Assembly: GCA_947579665.1 (NCBI GenBank)
Contig: OX388343.1
Span: 85,912,254 to 85,976,253 of the forward strand
Source of the DNA: Sympetrum striolatum
Lineage: Eukaryota > Arthropoda > Insecta > Odonata > Libellulidae
DNA: 64,000 nucleotides
Direction of reading: 5' to 3'
The notes under the pieces were generated by a model, which had not been told where the DNA came from, made no database searches, and worked only from the letters and a program-made list of their open reading frames with translations. Both the position numbers and the translations under genes were made by a program. Position 1 is the first letter of the stretch. Each line of letters begins with the position of its first letter. Of the stretch, positions 49,669 to 59,965 are shown piece by piece.

Positions 49669-52600
49669 AAAATAGCAATAATATACTAAAAGAAAATAAT
49701 AATTATCACAAAAACCACAATAAAATATTCATAAATATTAAAATTGTTAGAAATTCAGAATACTAAATATGACATTTGAGAAAATTTAATTATTCAGAGC
49801 ACGAAAACACCCAATAGGAAGGGAGATGGGACATGCACCCGTAAACTTATTGATAGTAATCACTAAAATATTTTCATTAAATAAGTATCTCACACGTAAG
49901 CGTCAGAAAGGTTCATATAATCATAGCATTCTAAAGATCGCAGATTTTACAAATAACTGCTATTTCTATAAAGCTATGAGGGTATATGGTTCGCTACGAT
50001 ATGATGGCATGCACAAAATATAACTACATGTTCGGTATACTTGACGTTTAATACAGCAATATAAATTATTTCGGTTAAATAATAGTCCCACAGATCCCCT
50101 CTGGCACGAATTAATTAGAATCAAGCTTCAATATAACGTAAACCACGCATGCAAATGGACGAATTTTATAGCAATATTCTAGGTCACGCATAAAAAAAGA
50201 AATATTTACGCAGATTTCACTGCTGTGAAATAGTTTCGTTTTTAATATTGTAAACTGAGAAAAAATGCACCGAAATGTAATGAATATGAATTACTTGCAT
50301 TTTCCATTAAATATTCATATATTTATGAATTCTACTCCATTTGCGATAACAGTTGGTCCCTTCTCAGACCATATGGCGAAACATTGTACTAGAAATTTAA
50401 AGCAACCAATTTAAACTAAAGAAATATTCTATAACGGTTCTAGAACGTCAGCATGCTCTAATTTTTATCACTAACTAATAATAATAATTTTGTTCGCGCC
50501 GTATTATATGATGAGCAATCAGTTTTTCTAGACTATATCAACTGGCTAATATACGTACTTGTATTTACTATTTAGGAATTCCTAGCCACTATACATCTTT
50601 GATATCTTAACTCATAATAGTTTAATATCTTCAGTATATATTCGAACCAGTCCTAATTATATTACCTATCCCATTCATCATATTAATATATACCTTAATT
50701 CCTTTTATATTAAAACATCCGAATTTTGAACTCCTTATCCCACGGCATTAAAAAACTTCACCATTTTATAATCTTTTAAAAATAAACTACTTAATCATCT
50801 TCTGTTACTTTAAATTGATCTTTGTTGTGTTTTTAAAACTAATCTTGTGAATTTTCGAACATATTAGGTAGTTTTAGTAAATGCATTGATTTTATTTTTA
50901 TTTTGGTGTTGTATAATATTTTGCTTTTATCGGAATCCCACAGGGCTAATAAAAAATTAAGATAATAACTCTTGTGTTGCAAATCCTCGATCCTAAAATT
51001 ACTTGACTACAGTAATCATTAGATTAAGCTATACATTCTCATTTATAACAACACCAAAAGGAACGGACGAACATATCACATCAGTAATTCATAATGACAA
51101 GTTTATACACTAGTATATTTGTTTTCCATGAAACTCCACTTCCAGCGGGCTGGAATACGTGCCACACACGAGGGAGTTCACTATGGATTACAACAAAGAG
51201 TTTGTATAGAAGTCATTTGTATCTGTTTAATATACGAAATTGGAAACTTTGGTGCTAAATTAGATTGGGATACCATTGAGCTGTTCGCAGAATGTGCAAG
51301 GAGGAGAAATCTAAATTACGACGAGCATTCTCATACCCAGAATCGGCCCAGCGATTTGCTTTCGGAAACGCACTCGGAAACGCACTCAAAATGACACATT
51401 TGCTCCCGAAACTTCGCGACAAGGCAGACAATCTCTGGGATCTTTTCCTTTTTATCCTGCGACACCATTGCATTACTCCCAAAGATGGTGACGGTGGTGG
51501 TGATCTCCAGGGGATGTTTGGCCTCTCCAACAGAAGAGATTTCCCCGCTTTCAAAGGAGGGAATGCGAGAGAGGAGATATCGCCCCGAGCCATTCGTTTC
51601 CTAGGCGGGAGGAGAAGAAAAGGGAAATATCCTTTCGGTGGGAGATAGCGGGGCTCAGCCCGGAGCATCCACACAAACCCAATCTCCGTAGAGAACGCAC
51701 CCAGAATGGATTGAGATGCAGAGCTGATCAGCCGAGGTCCCACGTCGAATATTCCTAGCTCTATCATCCTCTATTTGGCTTCCCTTTACCACCGACGCAT
51801 CTTAATGCGTTACTTTTGATTCCATGATTTGACTTATTAGGTTGAGTTAGGTATTCCGGGCTCACATTACGTTCCGATCGTTTACTTATATTCTGGGAAT
51901 CGTTTCTCGTTTACCAATCTTCTCCACCTTAAAGCATGCAAAGCTGCATGGTAGATGACCCAATAACAAATCCCTACATCACAAAATACGTATACATTGA
52001 TTACAACTCATAAAAATCAAAGATACTAAAGAAACAAAAACGCGTGTAAACTATATGAGTGGGTTAGAATAGTTATTGGTAAATTTAAATGAGTGAAGCA
52101 TTCGTAAGGTAGTCGGAGAGAGAGAGAGATGTTCCGGAGAGTGGATGAGGGATAATTGAGAAATTCAAGTTAGTGAAAGAGAAAGGATCTTTGGGACAAC
52201 AGCACGGATTCTAATCCAGAAAAGAAACATTTTAGCTTGGGGGATTGAAATAGGAGAGAATATTTTTCGTATAATAACTGTATATTGTATGCTGTATTGT
52301 ATATCAAGACTAGTTCTATTTTCTGAGGTGTATATTTTAGCCGTGACTTAAGTAGTGTTCTACGCGTGTCTACTAAAATCATACCGTGAATCGAAAATTC
52401 GAAAGAAGTGGTTACAAGGCACCGTAAGAATATCGATTAGTGATTTAACATATATGTACATAACGTAAAATAACCTGAATCGCTGTAGGACCTATGAAAT
52501 AAATAATTAAGGAATATTTTAAGTAAAGTCATTGTCCACTACATAGTTCAAGCGAAGAGGCGACCATATTGCGGGAAGTCTGAGTTTCGAGAATTTTCAG

Positions 52601-53695
52601 GACAAGATGAATGGAAAAGTTATAGATTTGCTGTCATAGGAGAGTTGCGTTAGGATCTGAGACGGAAGAGAATCAAGTCATTGAATATTCTATTTCCAAG
52701 AATTCGATTTGGAATATCGAGGAAGCTAAACCTCAGCTTCAGCCCCCTGAGGAAACATCGTATTTTTTCCTGTATTAATTGCTCTAGATCTTTATGAGTA
52801 ATAGTTATCCCTAGTTTAATTATAATATATATAATTCAAAAAAGTTAAATATTTATCATTATCATAATAGCAAAATGTACCTTGAAAAACACAATAAAGC
52901 CGAACCATAGAATCCCTAGAAAACCCTGGAATATACCAAGGCCAAACCTTATCTTGAATTTAGTGAATGAATTCTGTTGAGAAGCTGTACCATTGATCCG
53001 TATTCTTTAAAATGTACAAGTGTATTTTCTATACAATGGTGATAAAAAGGTTTATTTAGTTTTTAGAAAATTTTAGTAGCAATTTTGAAATTGCACTCAT
53101 AAAAGGTATCAAATTAACAGAATTATAATTGGTATTATAAGAATGTGTATTTCAATATATTTTTCAAAGCATGCTACTTGGAAAAAACAAAAAACATTTA
53201 AGAAACGTTTGTCTTCTGTTTATGTTTTCAAAATAAAAATAGCACAAATATTCGTATGATATAAGTAAAATTAACAGAGCAGAATTAAAAACGATGTTTA
53301 GCCGAAAGCAAATTATATTTAAATCCATCAAGTTAATTCTCTAGCAAAAGCAAAATTAAAATTACGGAAAATGTTTCGATTTTGGACCCTGAACAATAAA
53401 ATATGATATAAAGTGAAATATGTTCGAGGTTCTCATCGAATTTACGTTAGCTGATAAAGCAAATTCTTGTGTATTATTGATTTGAATTTATCAACCTCTA
53501 AACAGATGGAAAGTCAAGCATACGTGTCTCAAAGAGAGTTTGAGGGAGATCAAAAAACTTTCCTGCAAGAAACTGCGCCTAAATTATTCAGAACCTGACC
53601 CACATCATAAAGTTCGAAAGAAAACCAAGACATTCTAAATTTTAGGCGAAAGGATAGAATCATGAATTATTCAAAGAATTAACACATCCACTCAC
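49669..53695. other. No recognised gene; possible element tail at 50.9 kb
   Basis: GGAATCCCACAGGGCTAATA followed by A-rich sequence near 50933-50960 resembles a LINE/SINE 3' end, but no body was recognised. The patch 51280-51770 is GC-richer with long overlapping frames on both strands and no motifs. A GA tract lies at about 52107-52128. Confidence 0.4.
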
Positions 53696-53819
53696 CTACG
53701 TAGGCATTCTCCAAGGATAATTTTAAATTGGTCTTATGGGGAACTATAATGGAATCTAAATTTATGCCAATTATTTCACATATTCTATTATTAAAACCCG
53801 CATCCACCCTTCTCAGCAA
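53696..53819 (-). CDS. Candidate internal coding exon, unknown protein
   Basis: On the minus strand an acceptor (TGCATTATTTTACTGCAG, AG at 53821-53820) and a strong donor (TACGTAG|GTGAGT, GT at 53695-53694) bound 124 nt. Only one frame is free of stops, giving 41 codons plus one base (phase 0 in, phase 1 out). It begins LLRRVDAGFNNRICEI and ends KTNLKLSLENAYV. Composition looks protein-like, but no family is recognised. A stop-free stretch of this length between splice-like sites is not rare by chance in 64 kb. It does not join in phase with the weak candidate at 47.5 kb. Confidence 0.22.
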
Positions 53820-54453
53820 CTGCAGTAAAATAATGCAGGTAGAAGACCGGTCTTTTAATCGAATAGGAGTTACGTCTCTAAAGCGTGGAGTAGATAAGCG
53901 AATTTTTGGAAGGCGGAGAGTGTTATTAAAAAGTTCTTCTAATCATATATTCTAGAAAGAAATGAGTTTAATTTATTCATTTAAATATATTCATAATTTC
54001 GAAAATGAAAAATTAAAATATATTTAATGAAGCGGGAGGAGAATATTGTGTTGGAGAAGAAGTTTATATTTGGAGTTCAAATAAATTGCAACTAGGCTTG
54101 AATAATTTTCTTCTTTAATCAGAATTGCAACAACTAGAACTCAAATTTAGGGAAAATGTTTTAAAAAAACAGTAGTTTGCAAAAGCCGAAAGTTTTGTAT
54201 TCCATTCATCTATAATACTCCATTTTGACTGTTGAAATTGGTGATAACTAATCGACCTATCTTCTTGATCAGAAAAATAACTTTTTACAGGAAGGGTATG
54301 TAAATGAGCATTTTCCATGAAAATGATGAGAACATAAATATTAACCAAAAAATAATGCATAAAAAGAGGTTGAATCACTTTATGTTTGTTAAAAAAATAT
54401 TTTCAACGCGCCAAGCCAAGGTCTTGAAAAGATTAACTTAAACCAAATTTAAC
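53820..54453. other. No recognised gene
   Basis: AT-rich sequence between the exon candidate and the inverted-repeat element. Nothing was seen. Confidence 0.4.
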
Positions 54454-55060
54454 TTAGTGGAGGCATTTTAGGCAAGAAAAGGCTCAACTTATCCTTTTTG
54501 GTTTATCAAGCTGAAAATTGGTGGAGATGTTCTTTGAACAGCCAAAAGCAAAATCCCAAAAATCCCAAAAAATCCCAATTGGGCAACATGCCTAAATATT
54601 TAAACAAAAGTCGCCATCTTGGATTTTCGACCTTGCATCATATTGAACGGTATATCTCCGTATCTAATCGTGATAAAGACACACGGTTTGATTTAAACTA
54701 CTTACTAAAGTGTAAACTAGACCCATGGCATTTTATATTGAAGGAAAAATGAGTAAATATAAAGCTACACACGAAAAACAACTCGTCTTAGGGTAGCTTT
54801 AACAGGATAATCAGCGTTAAATGTCGATTTTCGACCTTTTATTATCATTAAATCAAAAAATATATCTAAATAAAAGTTGTAGAACACATCAAAAGGCTTC
54901 AGAATGTTTTATTATAATCTCCGTAGTCCAAAAATTGTAGCTTCTACGAAGCGCCAAACACGTTCGCACACTCAGTAGATGACCACTAACGCGGAGCGCC
55001 TATGTGCGAGTATCCATCAAAACACCGATTATAATGCCGGAAAGTATATTCTTATTCCTA
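54454..55060 (+). repeat. Left arm of long inverted repeat
   Basis: It pairs with 58226-58822. It contains an 84-codon open frame (54498-54752) present in both arms almost unchanged, including a low-complexity stretch NPKNPKKSQLG. That frame has no known domain and is probably not a gene. The inner edge ends near ATTCTTATTCCTA. Confidence 0.85.
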
Positions 55061-55159
55061 AAAGTAAATAATTTTACTAATAAAATATTTAAGCGTTTGA
55101 TAATTATAACTTAGTAAGATAAAATTTAATAAAAGGAAAGATACCCCATTAATTTGGAC

Positions 55160-55391
55160 GAATGTTTTTCTTGATGTTTGCATCCTCGGGCGAGTTTTCA
55201 ATTTGGCGAGAATGAGGTAAGATATCGATATGCGGAGTAATGTCGTCTTCTTCTTCCTCATTCATTTCATCTAAATCGTTCAGATCCGAACCATACCAAA
55301 ATCAAAGACCGGATCGTTACCACAGCCGTTTCTTCATTGTCCAAAACCACGCTTTTGCAAATAGAACAAACAACCTCCACTGAAGTAGCCA
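55160..55391 (-). pseudogene. Minus-strand remnant with CxxC motif and acidic tail
   Basis: An ATG at 55391-55389 (-) begins MATSVEVVCSICKSVVLDNE, a short N-terminus with a Cys-x2-Cys pair like half of a small zinc-binding motif, and stops near 55268. In another frame just downstream (about 55279-55160) the reading is acidic (NDLDEMNEEEEDD) and ends at a stop. One frameshift would join the two. It lies between the left inverted repeat and the PLE on the opposite strand, so it may be what remains of the gene of the host long-TIR element. The family is not identified. Confidence 0.35.
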
Positions 55392-55545
55392 TGCTTATAC
55401 GTGAATGACACCCACACCACAAAGAAACATACAGTAACACAGCACTTACAAGTCACAAACCCAAGCCTACACTAGTCATTCAAAACTTAAAGGAACGCTA
55501 AGAACTACGCACTAAGTCACTCTAGGAACTTAAAAAAACGAATAA

Positions 55546-57955
55546 ATGCCAAATAATGAAACTAAAAGCTGCGCAGCAGTCATTTTCCGGTCTGAACGAG
55601 TTCTAGATTCCAAAAATGGAATCATCCTGCATAGAATTCCTTTGGAATCCCTTTATCCCATTGAATGGGCTTGCTTTGATGATAAGGTGAGAACATTTGC
55701 CAGTGAGATCTGTTTTAAGAAGTTAAATACCCTCCGCGATAAACTCACCAGATTATCCCAGAAGAAATTACGCAGGATGATTCCACCTGCCGCCGATTTT
55801 CCTCAAAACTCCCTCTCACAGAGCATGTATTTTACCAGTGAGTGAAAAACCTATCCTATGTTAACTTTTCTGATAACGAAGTCAACTTCCTATCAAAAGG
55901 CCTGAATTTTAATTCTAGCCATTATAACGGTAACGATTTTAAGAATCTGATAGCTGATTGTGAATATATTTTCAACCATCAAGGGAATGATCGTTCCTTA
56001 AAACATAACTTCACCTATACCATCACTTAAATTCTGAAAAATATAGTGTTGCCTTCTTACTTCCCCGTAAACTTATTTCCCAGAAAACCTTACTTAGCAT
56101 CATGAATACTGTGGAACGTGAAAATCTCGTTATTTCCAAAGCCGACAAAGGAAAGTGCATTGTCATAATAGACAAAAGTAATTACACTCAAAAAGTACAA
56201 ACCTTCATAGAAGACAACCATATATTGAAAATCAACGACCCTACCAACGAACTAAATAAAAAAGTGAAAGAAATAGTGAAAAAGTGTACAACTGTGCTAA
56301 AACCCAAGGATTATTATAAAATAATTAATCCAAATCCTCTTCCTCCACGATTATACGCTCTCTTAAAGTTACATAAACTTGATATCCCCATCCGCCCAGT
56401 TATTTCATGTGTTTCCTCTCCAACCCACAAACTGGCCTCTATAGTGAATGAACTTATTTAAAACTTAACCCTGTTTTCACCTAGATATGGTATCCGAAAC
56501 TCCATCGACCTTGCTAATAGACTAAAAAATTTGAAATTATATACAAACTAAAAAATTGTTTTTTGATGTTAATAACATATTTACAAAAATCGCTAGGAAA
56601 GAGGTGTTGTTGCTGTTGGAAAAATTATTGTACGACAAAAACTTGGACAGAAAGGTTGCTCACGATATTTTACTGTTGACAGATTTATGTATTTCGCAGA
56701 ATTAGTTTTGTTTGAAAAATCTTTTTTTAATCAACCCGATGGTCTAGCGATGTGATCTCCCCTCTCGCCAATTTTAGCCGAAATATTTTTAGATAATTTT
56801 GAGAATAATTTATTTACAAATTCCCAGAATGACGAAAACCCGTTTTCTTGTGGTTGAGATTATTGAGATATGTTGACGATGTCCTTTGTATTTGGAATGG
56901 AACCCACAGAGAGTTGAATAGCTATCACACCTAAACCAACAGCACAGTAAAATCAGATTTTCTTTAGAAATAGAGACTAACAACAATTTGAACTTCCTAG
57001 ACTTAACTCTCTCAAAGAATGCAGATTCAATTGAATTTTCTATCTATCGAAAACCGACTTATACGAACCACACAATTCATGCAACCTCTAATCATCCAGT
57101 CACACATAAACACGCTGCTTTTCATAGTTTTATTCATCGCCTCTTAAATATCCTTCTCTCTCCATCAAACGTTTCTCGGGAACTAAAACCCCTAAAATGC
57201 ATGGCTCTCTCCAATGGTTATTCCGAAAAACTTATAGATACCATACTTTCACATGGACAAAGAAAACAAAACATTTTCAGGATATATCCCGATTGCTCCA
57301 TTTTCACGGAAGTACAACGTTGGAGGAAACTACCTTTCCTCGGCCACATAAGTTATCATCTTGCCAATTTCTTAAATGCTCTAACATCAGGCCCGCTTTC
57401 TATACAACACAAAACATAGGAAAAACTATTTTAAACAATAAAGAAAAATTCGATAAAACACGCAAATCTGGTATATATAAATTAAATTGTAAAGACTGTA
57501 ATGCAATATACATAGGCCAAACCAGTATAAATTTACACGTTCGAACAAAAGAACATAAACAGTCTTTCCTCAATGGTTCCAGTGCCTCACATTTCGCTAA
57601 ACATTTACTCGACAATAAACACCATTCAGACTTTACCAACACCCTCCTCCATAGCAATTCTCAAGGAAATAAGCTAAACTACCTGGAGGAATTAGAAATT
57701 TTACATCATACTTATACGCTAACTAACATTCACCTCTTTCCTAACCACTCCCTACTTTTATCAACTGTTTGCCTCCTCCCGCTGCTTCCCTCACCTAATA
57801 TCCTTAACCCTTCCTCCCCTCTCAGACCTTGCTTGCTCATTGGCCATTGTTTTGTATATATTCACTGGAGTTGTGGTCTCTTTACCTGATGATGGACTGA
57901 ATTTTCTGAAACCGATCGTGTATTAAAACTCAAGTAGATATTCGACATAGTGTTT
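55546..57955 (+). pseudogene. Penelope-like retroelement RT/GIY-YIG gene, broken
   Basis: Read across frames, the order is that of a full PLE protein: an N-terminal segment (55546-55842); the pre-RT motif LSYVNFSDNEVNFLSKGLNF (55851-55910); RT block SKADKGKCIVIIDKSNY (56129-56185) and PPRLYALLKLHKLDIPIRPV (56344-56400); a GLAM-SPLSPILAEIF block near 56743-56795 with a stop replacing the usual Gly; catalytic YVDD near 56869-56880; NFLDLT and FSIYRKPTYTNHTIHATSNHP (56991-57096); and the GIY-YIG endonuclease with SGIYKLNCKDCNAIYIGQTS (57469-57528), R and EH residues downstream. In the family, the RT and nuclease together copy element RNA at a nicked target. At least five frameshifts or stops make this copy inactive. 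Confidence 0.9.
57885..57920 (+). ncRNA. Hammerhead-like motif at PLE 3' end
   Basis: CTGATGA (57886-57892) is followed by a short weak stem II (TGGACT.../...TTTTCT) and GAAAC (57908-57912), the canonical order of hammerhead core boxes. It sits immediately after the GIY-YIG frame, where PLE terminal repeats carry such ribozymes. The decayed stem II suggests it no longer folds well. Confidence 0.5.
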
Positions 57956-58225
57956 TTTATTTCTATTCTTATGTTGGTTTATTGTTGTTAGTGTTTAGAA
58001 AGGTTTTATAATATTTTCCTTCGATAGTATTAATTCTTCCGGTTATATTTACACTTTATAGTCGTTAGCTTGTAATTTTTTATCCTTTTATATTATTGCC
58101 TTATTTTTATAAATCATTTTCGTTAGTTTTCCATTTGGGAAAATATTTGGTTAATTCTTTGAATAGTTATATTATAGTCATAGCAATTCAATAGCATATA
58201 ATATAACATAAGGATATAAGGAATA

Positions 58226-58822
58226 TAGGAATAAGAATATACTTTCCGGCATAATAATCGGTATTTGGATGGATACTCGCACATTGGCGCTCCGCGTTAG
58301 TGGTCATCTACTGAGTGTGCGAACGTGTTTGGCGCTTCGTAGAAGCTACAATTTTTGAATTACGGAGATTATAATAAAACATTCTGAAGCCTTTTGATGT
58401 GTTCTACAACTTTTATTTAGATATATTTTTTGATTTAATGATAATAAAAGGTCGAAAATCGACATTTGACGCTGATTTTCCCGTTAAAGCTACCCTAAGA
58501 CAAGTTGTTTTTCGTGTGTAGCTTTATATTTACTCATTTTTCTTTCAATATAAAATGCCATGGGTCTATTTTACACTTTAGTAAGTAGTTTAAATCAAAC
58601 CGTGTGTCTTTATCGCCATTAGATACGGAGATATACCGTTCAATATGATGCAAGGTCAAAAATCCAAGATGGCGACTTTTGTTTAAATATTTAGGCATGT
58701 TGCCCAATTGGGATTTTTTGGGATTTTTGGGATTTTGCTTTTGGCTGTTCAAAGAACATCTCCACCAATTTACAGCTTGATAAACCAAAAAGGATAAGTT
58801 GAACCTATTCTGCCTCCACTAA
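58226..58822 (-). repeat. Right arm of long inverted repeat
   Basis: Inverted copy of 54454-55060. It is about 10 bp shorter near the outer end, where the left arm has extra bases after GGAGGCA. Its minus strand carries the counterpart 84-codon frame (58788-58534). Confidence 0.85.
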
Positions 58823-59880
58823 CTCTGTAATCAGAAAATTTAAATATATCTTAGGTAAAAGAAATCTAGCTTCTAAAAAAATTTTAAAATATAGGCATCA
58901 TTAAAATGAGTTACATATCATCGATATCTCTATTAGATATCAATTCCTTAAATTCATAAAAGAGAGAGATCAGAGAAAGTTGCCCATTGCAAACCTCATA
59001 AGTTTTAGAGCTACCATAAGCAAACAAATGCTTGGACCCATCGCGGAATGAGTCGTGGTGTTCGCTCCACGAGAAAATTAGTGCTATCAATGATGATAGT
59101 TCGGGAACATTACTTCCGCATACACATCCTTAAAAAGTAATGGATTTCAATCTTAACGAGGCTAAACGAGCCAAGTTTCCGCAATATCAGTCCCCTTCAA
59201 ATAGGTGCTGAAACTGCACATTAGAGGTTGCTGAGATCGCCTACCTATGTTTGCAAGACTACACCAAATTGTAGGACAACAACGAAAGAAAAATCCTGTT
59301 GGATCAAGGATCGCTGATTTTACAATCTCCAATAAGTGATCAAAATGGATGTTTATTCCCATAATAATCGGCCACACCAGCAAAAGGGCCTCTCAGTAAG
59401 GCATTTGCCTCCTCACGAACAATCTGGAACAAGTTGCAACGTCATCAACAGTCCTCTTTGGTGTTAATGACCCCATAACTGCTTTGCTCGCTGGTCGTTC
59501 TAAGAATAAAATATGGCGTCGTAAAATTAGAGATTTCCCCGTCTTTTGGTAATTTAAATGGAATGAGTGCAAAGAAATTCCATTGTGTTCGGTTTTAAGC
59601 ACTATGTAGGCTTACGTGTACTCCAAGAGGCCGTTTTGGTCTCCTCAAAAGGAAGATAGCCTCATTATTGGCTTCCCTATACTGTTAGTTATGCATTTAG
59701 GTGCTTACCGTGAAGATAGGAATATCGAGTAAAGAATTTGTTGATATTAATTTAACTTTAGTTGATTTCTTAATAATATAAAAATTAATGATTACATATT
59801 GGAAGAGAAAATGAAGTGATGATTTACTATACAATATACTACAACATAATATGAGTCGCAATTTTTAGATAATATATCTG
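58823..59880. other. No recognised gene
   Basis: Two short minus-strand frames (59162-59383 and 59393-59602) lie in somewhat GC-richer DNA and carry no motif. No repeat edges were seen. Confidence 0.4.
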
Positions 59881-59965
59881 TAAACCATCGTAATTAAACA
59901 GTAACTTCCACAATTTTATATATAAAATAAAATTGTGGAAGTTACTAAGTGATTACGATGGTTTA
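59881..59965. repeat. Long hairpin, 39-nt arms
   Basis: Arms 59881-59919 and 59927-59965 pair at 34 of 39 positions, with one symmetrical five-base internal loop, around a 7-nt loop. Outer stem 14 bp, inner stem 20 bp. The arms begin and end with TA, so a minimal TA-flanked MITE is possible; a small-RNA precursor is the alternative. Confidence 0.7.

Larger units (their letters stand above)
54454..58822. mobile_element. Long-inverted-repeat element carrying a nested PLE
   Basis: About 0.6 kb at 54454-55060 recurs in inverted orientation at 58226-58822 with high identity, differing by small indels. The outermost match is TTAGTGGAGGCA against its complement. Inside lie a minus-strand short reading frame at 55160-55391 and a broken plus-strand PLE. 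One reading is a long-TIR (foldback-type) DNA transposon that lost most of its gene and received a PLE insertion. The other is a PLE whose own terminal repeats are inverted. No target-site duplication was clear at the outer ends. The arms have very similar sequence, suggesting recent origin or homogenisation. Confidence 0.7.

Noticed and set aside
50933..50960. GGAATCCCACAGGG, which could encode the GIPQG motif of a reverse transcriptase
   Set aside because: Neighbouring frames show no other reverse-transcriptase blocks. It fits a LINE/SINE 3' tail better.
51255..51767. 170-codon open frame (-) overlapping a 118-codon frame (+)
   Set aside because: Length reflects the GC-rich patch, which has fewer stops. 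No motif on either strand.
54498..54752. 84-codon frame repeated in both inverted-repeat arms
   Set aside because: Its apparent conservation is explained by the arms being copies. The sequence is low-complexity and has no domain.
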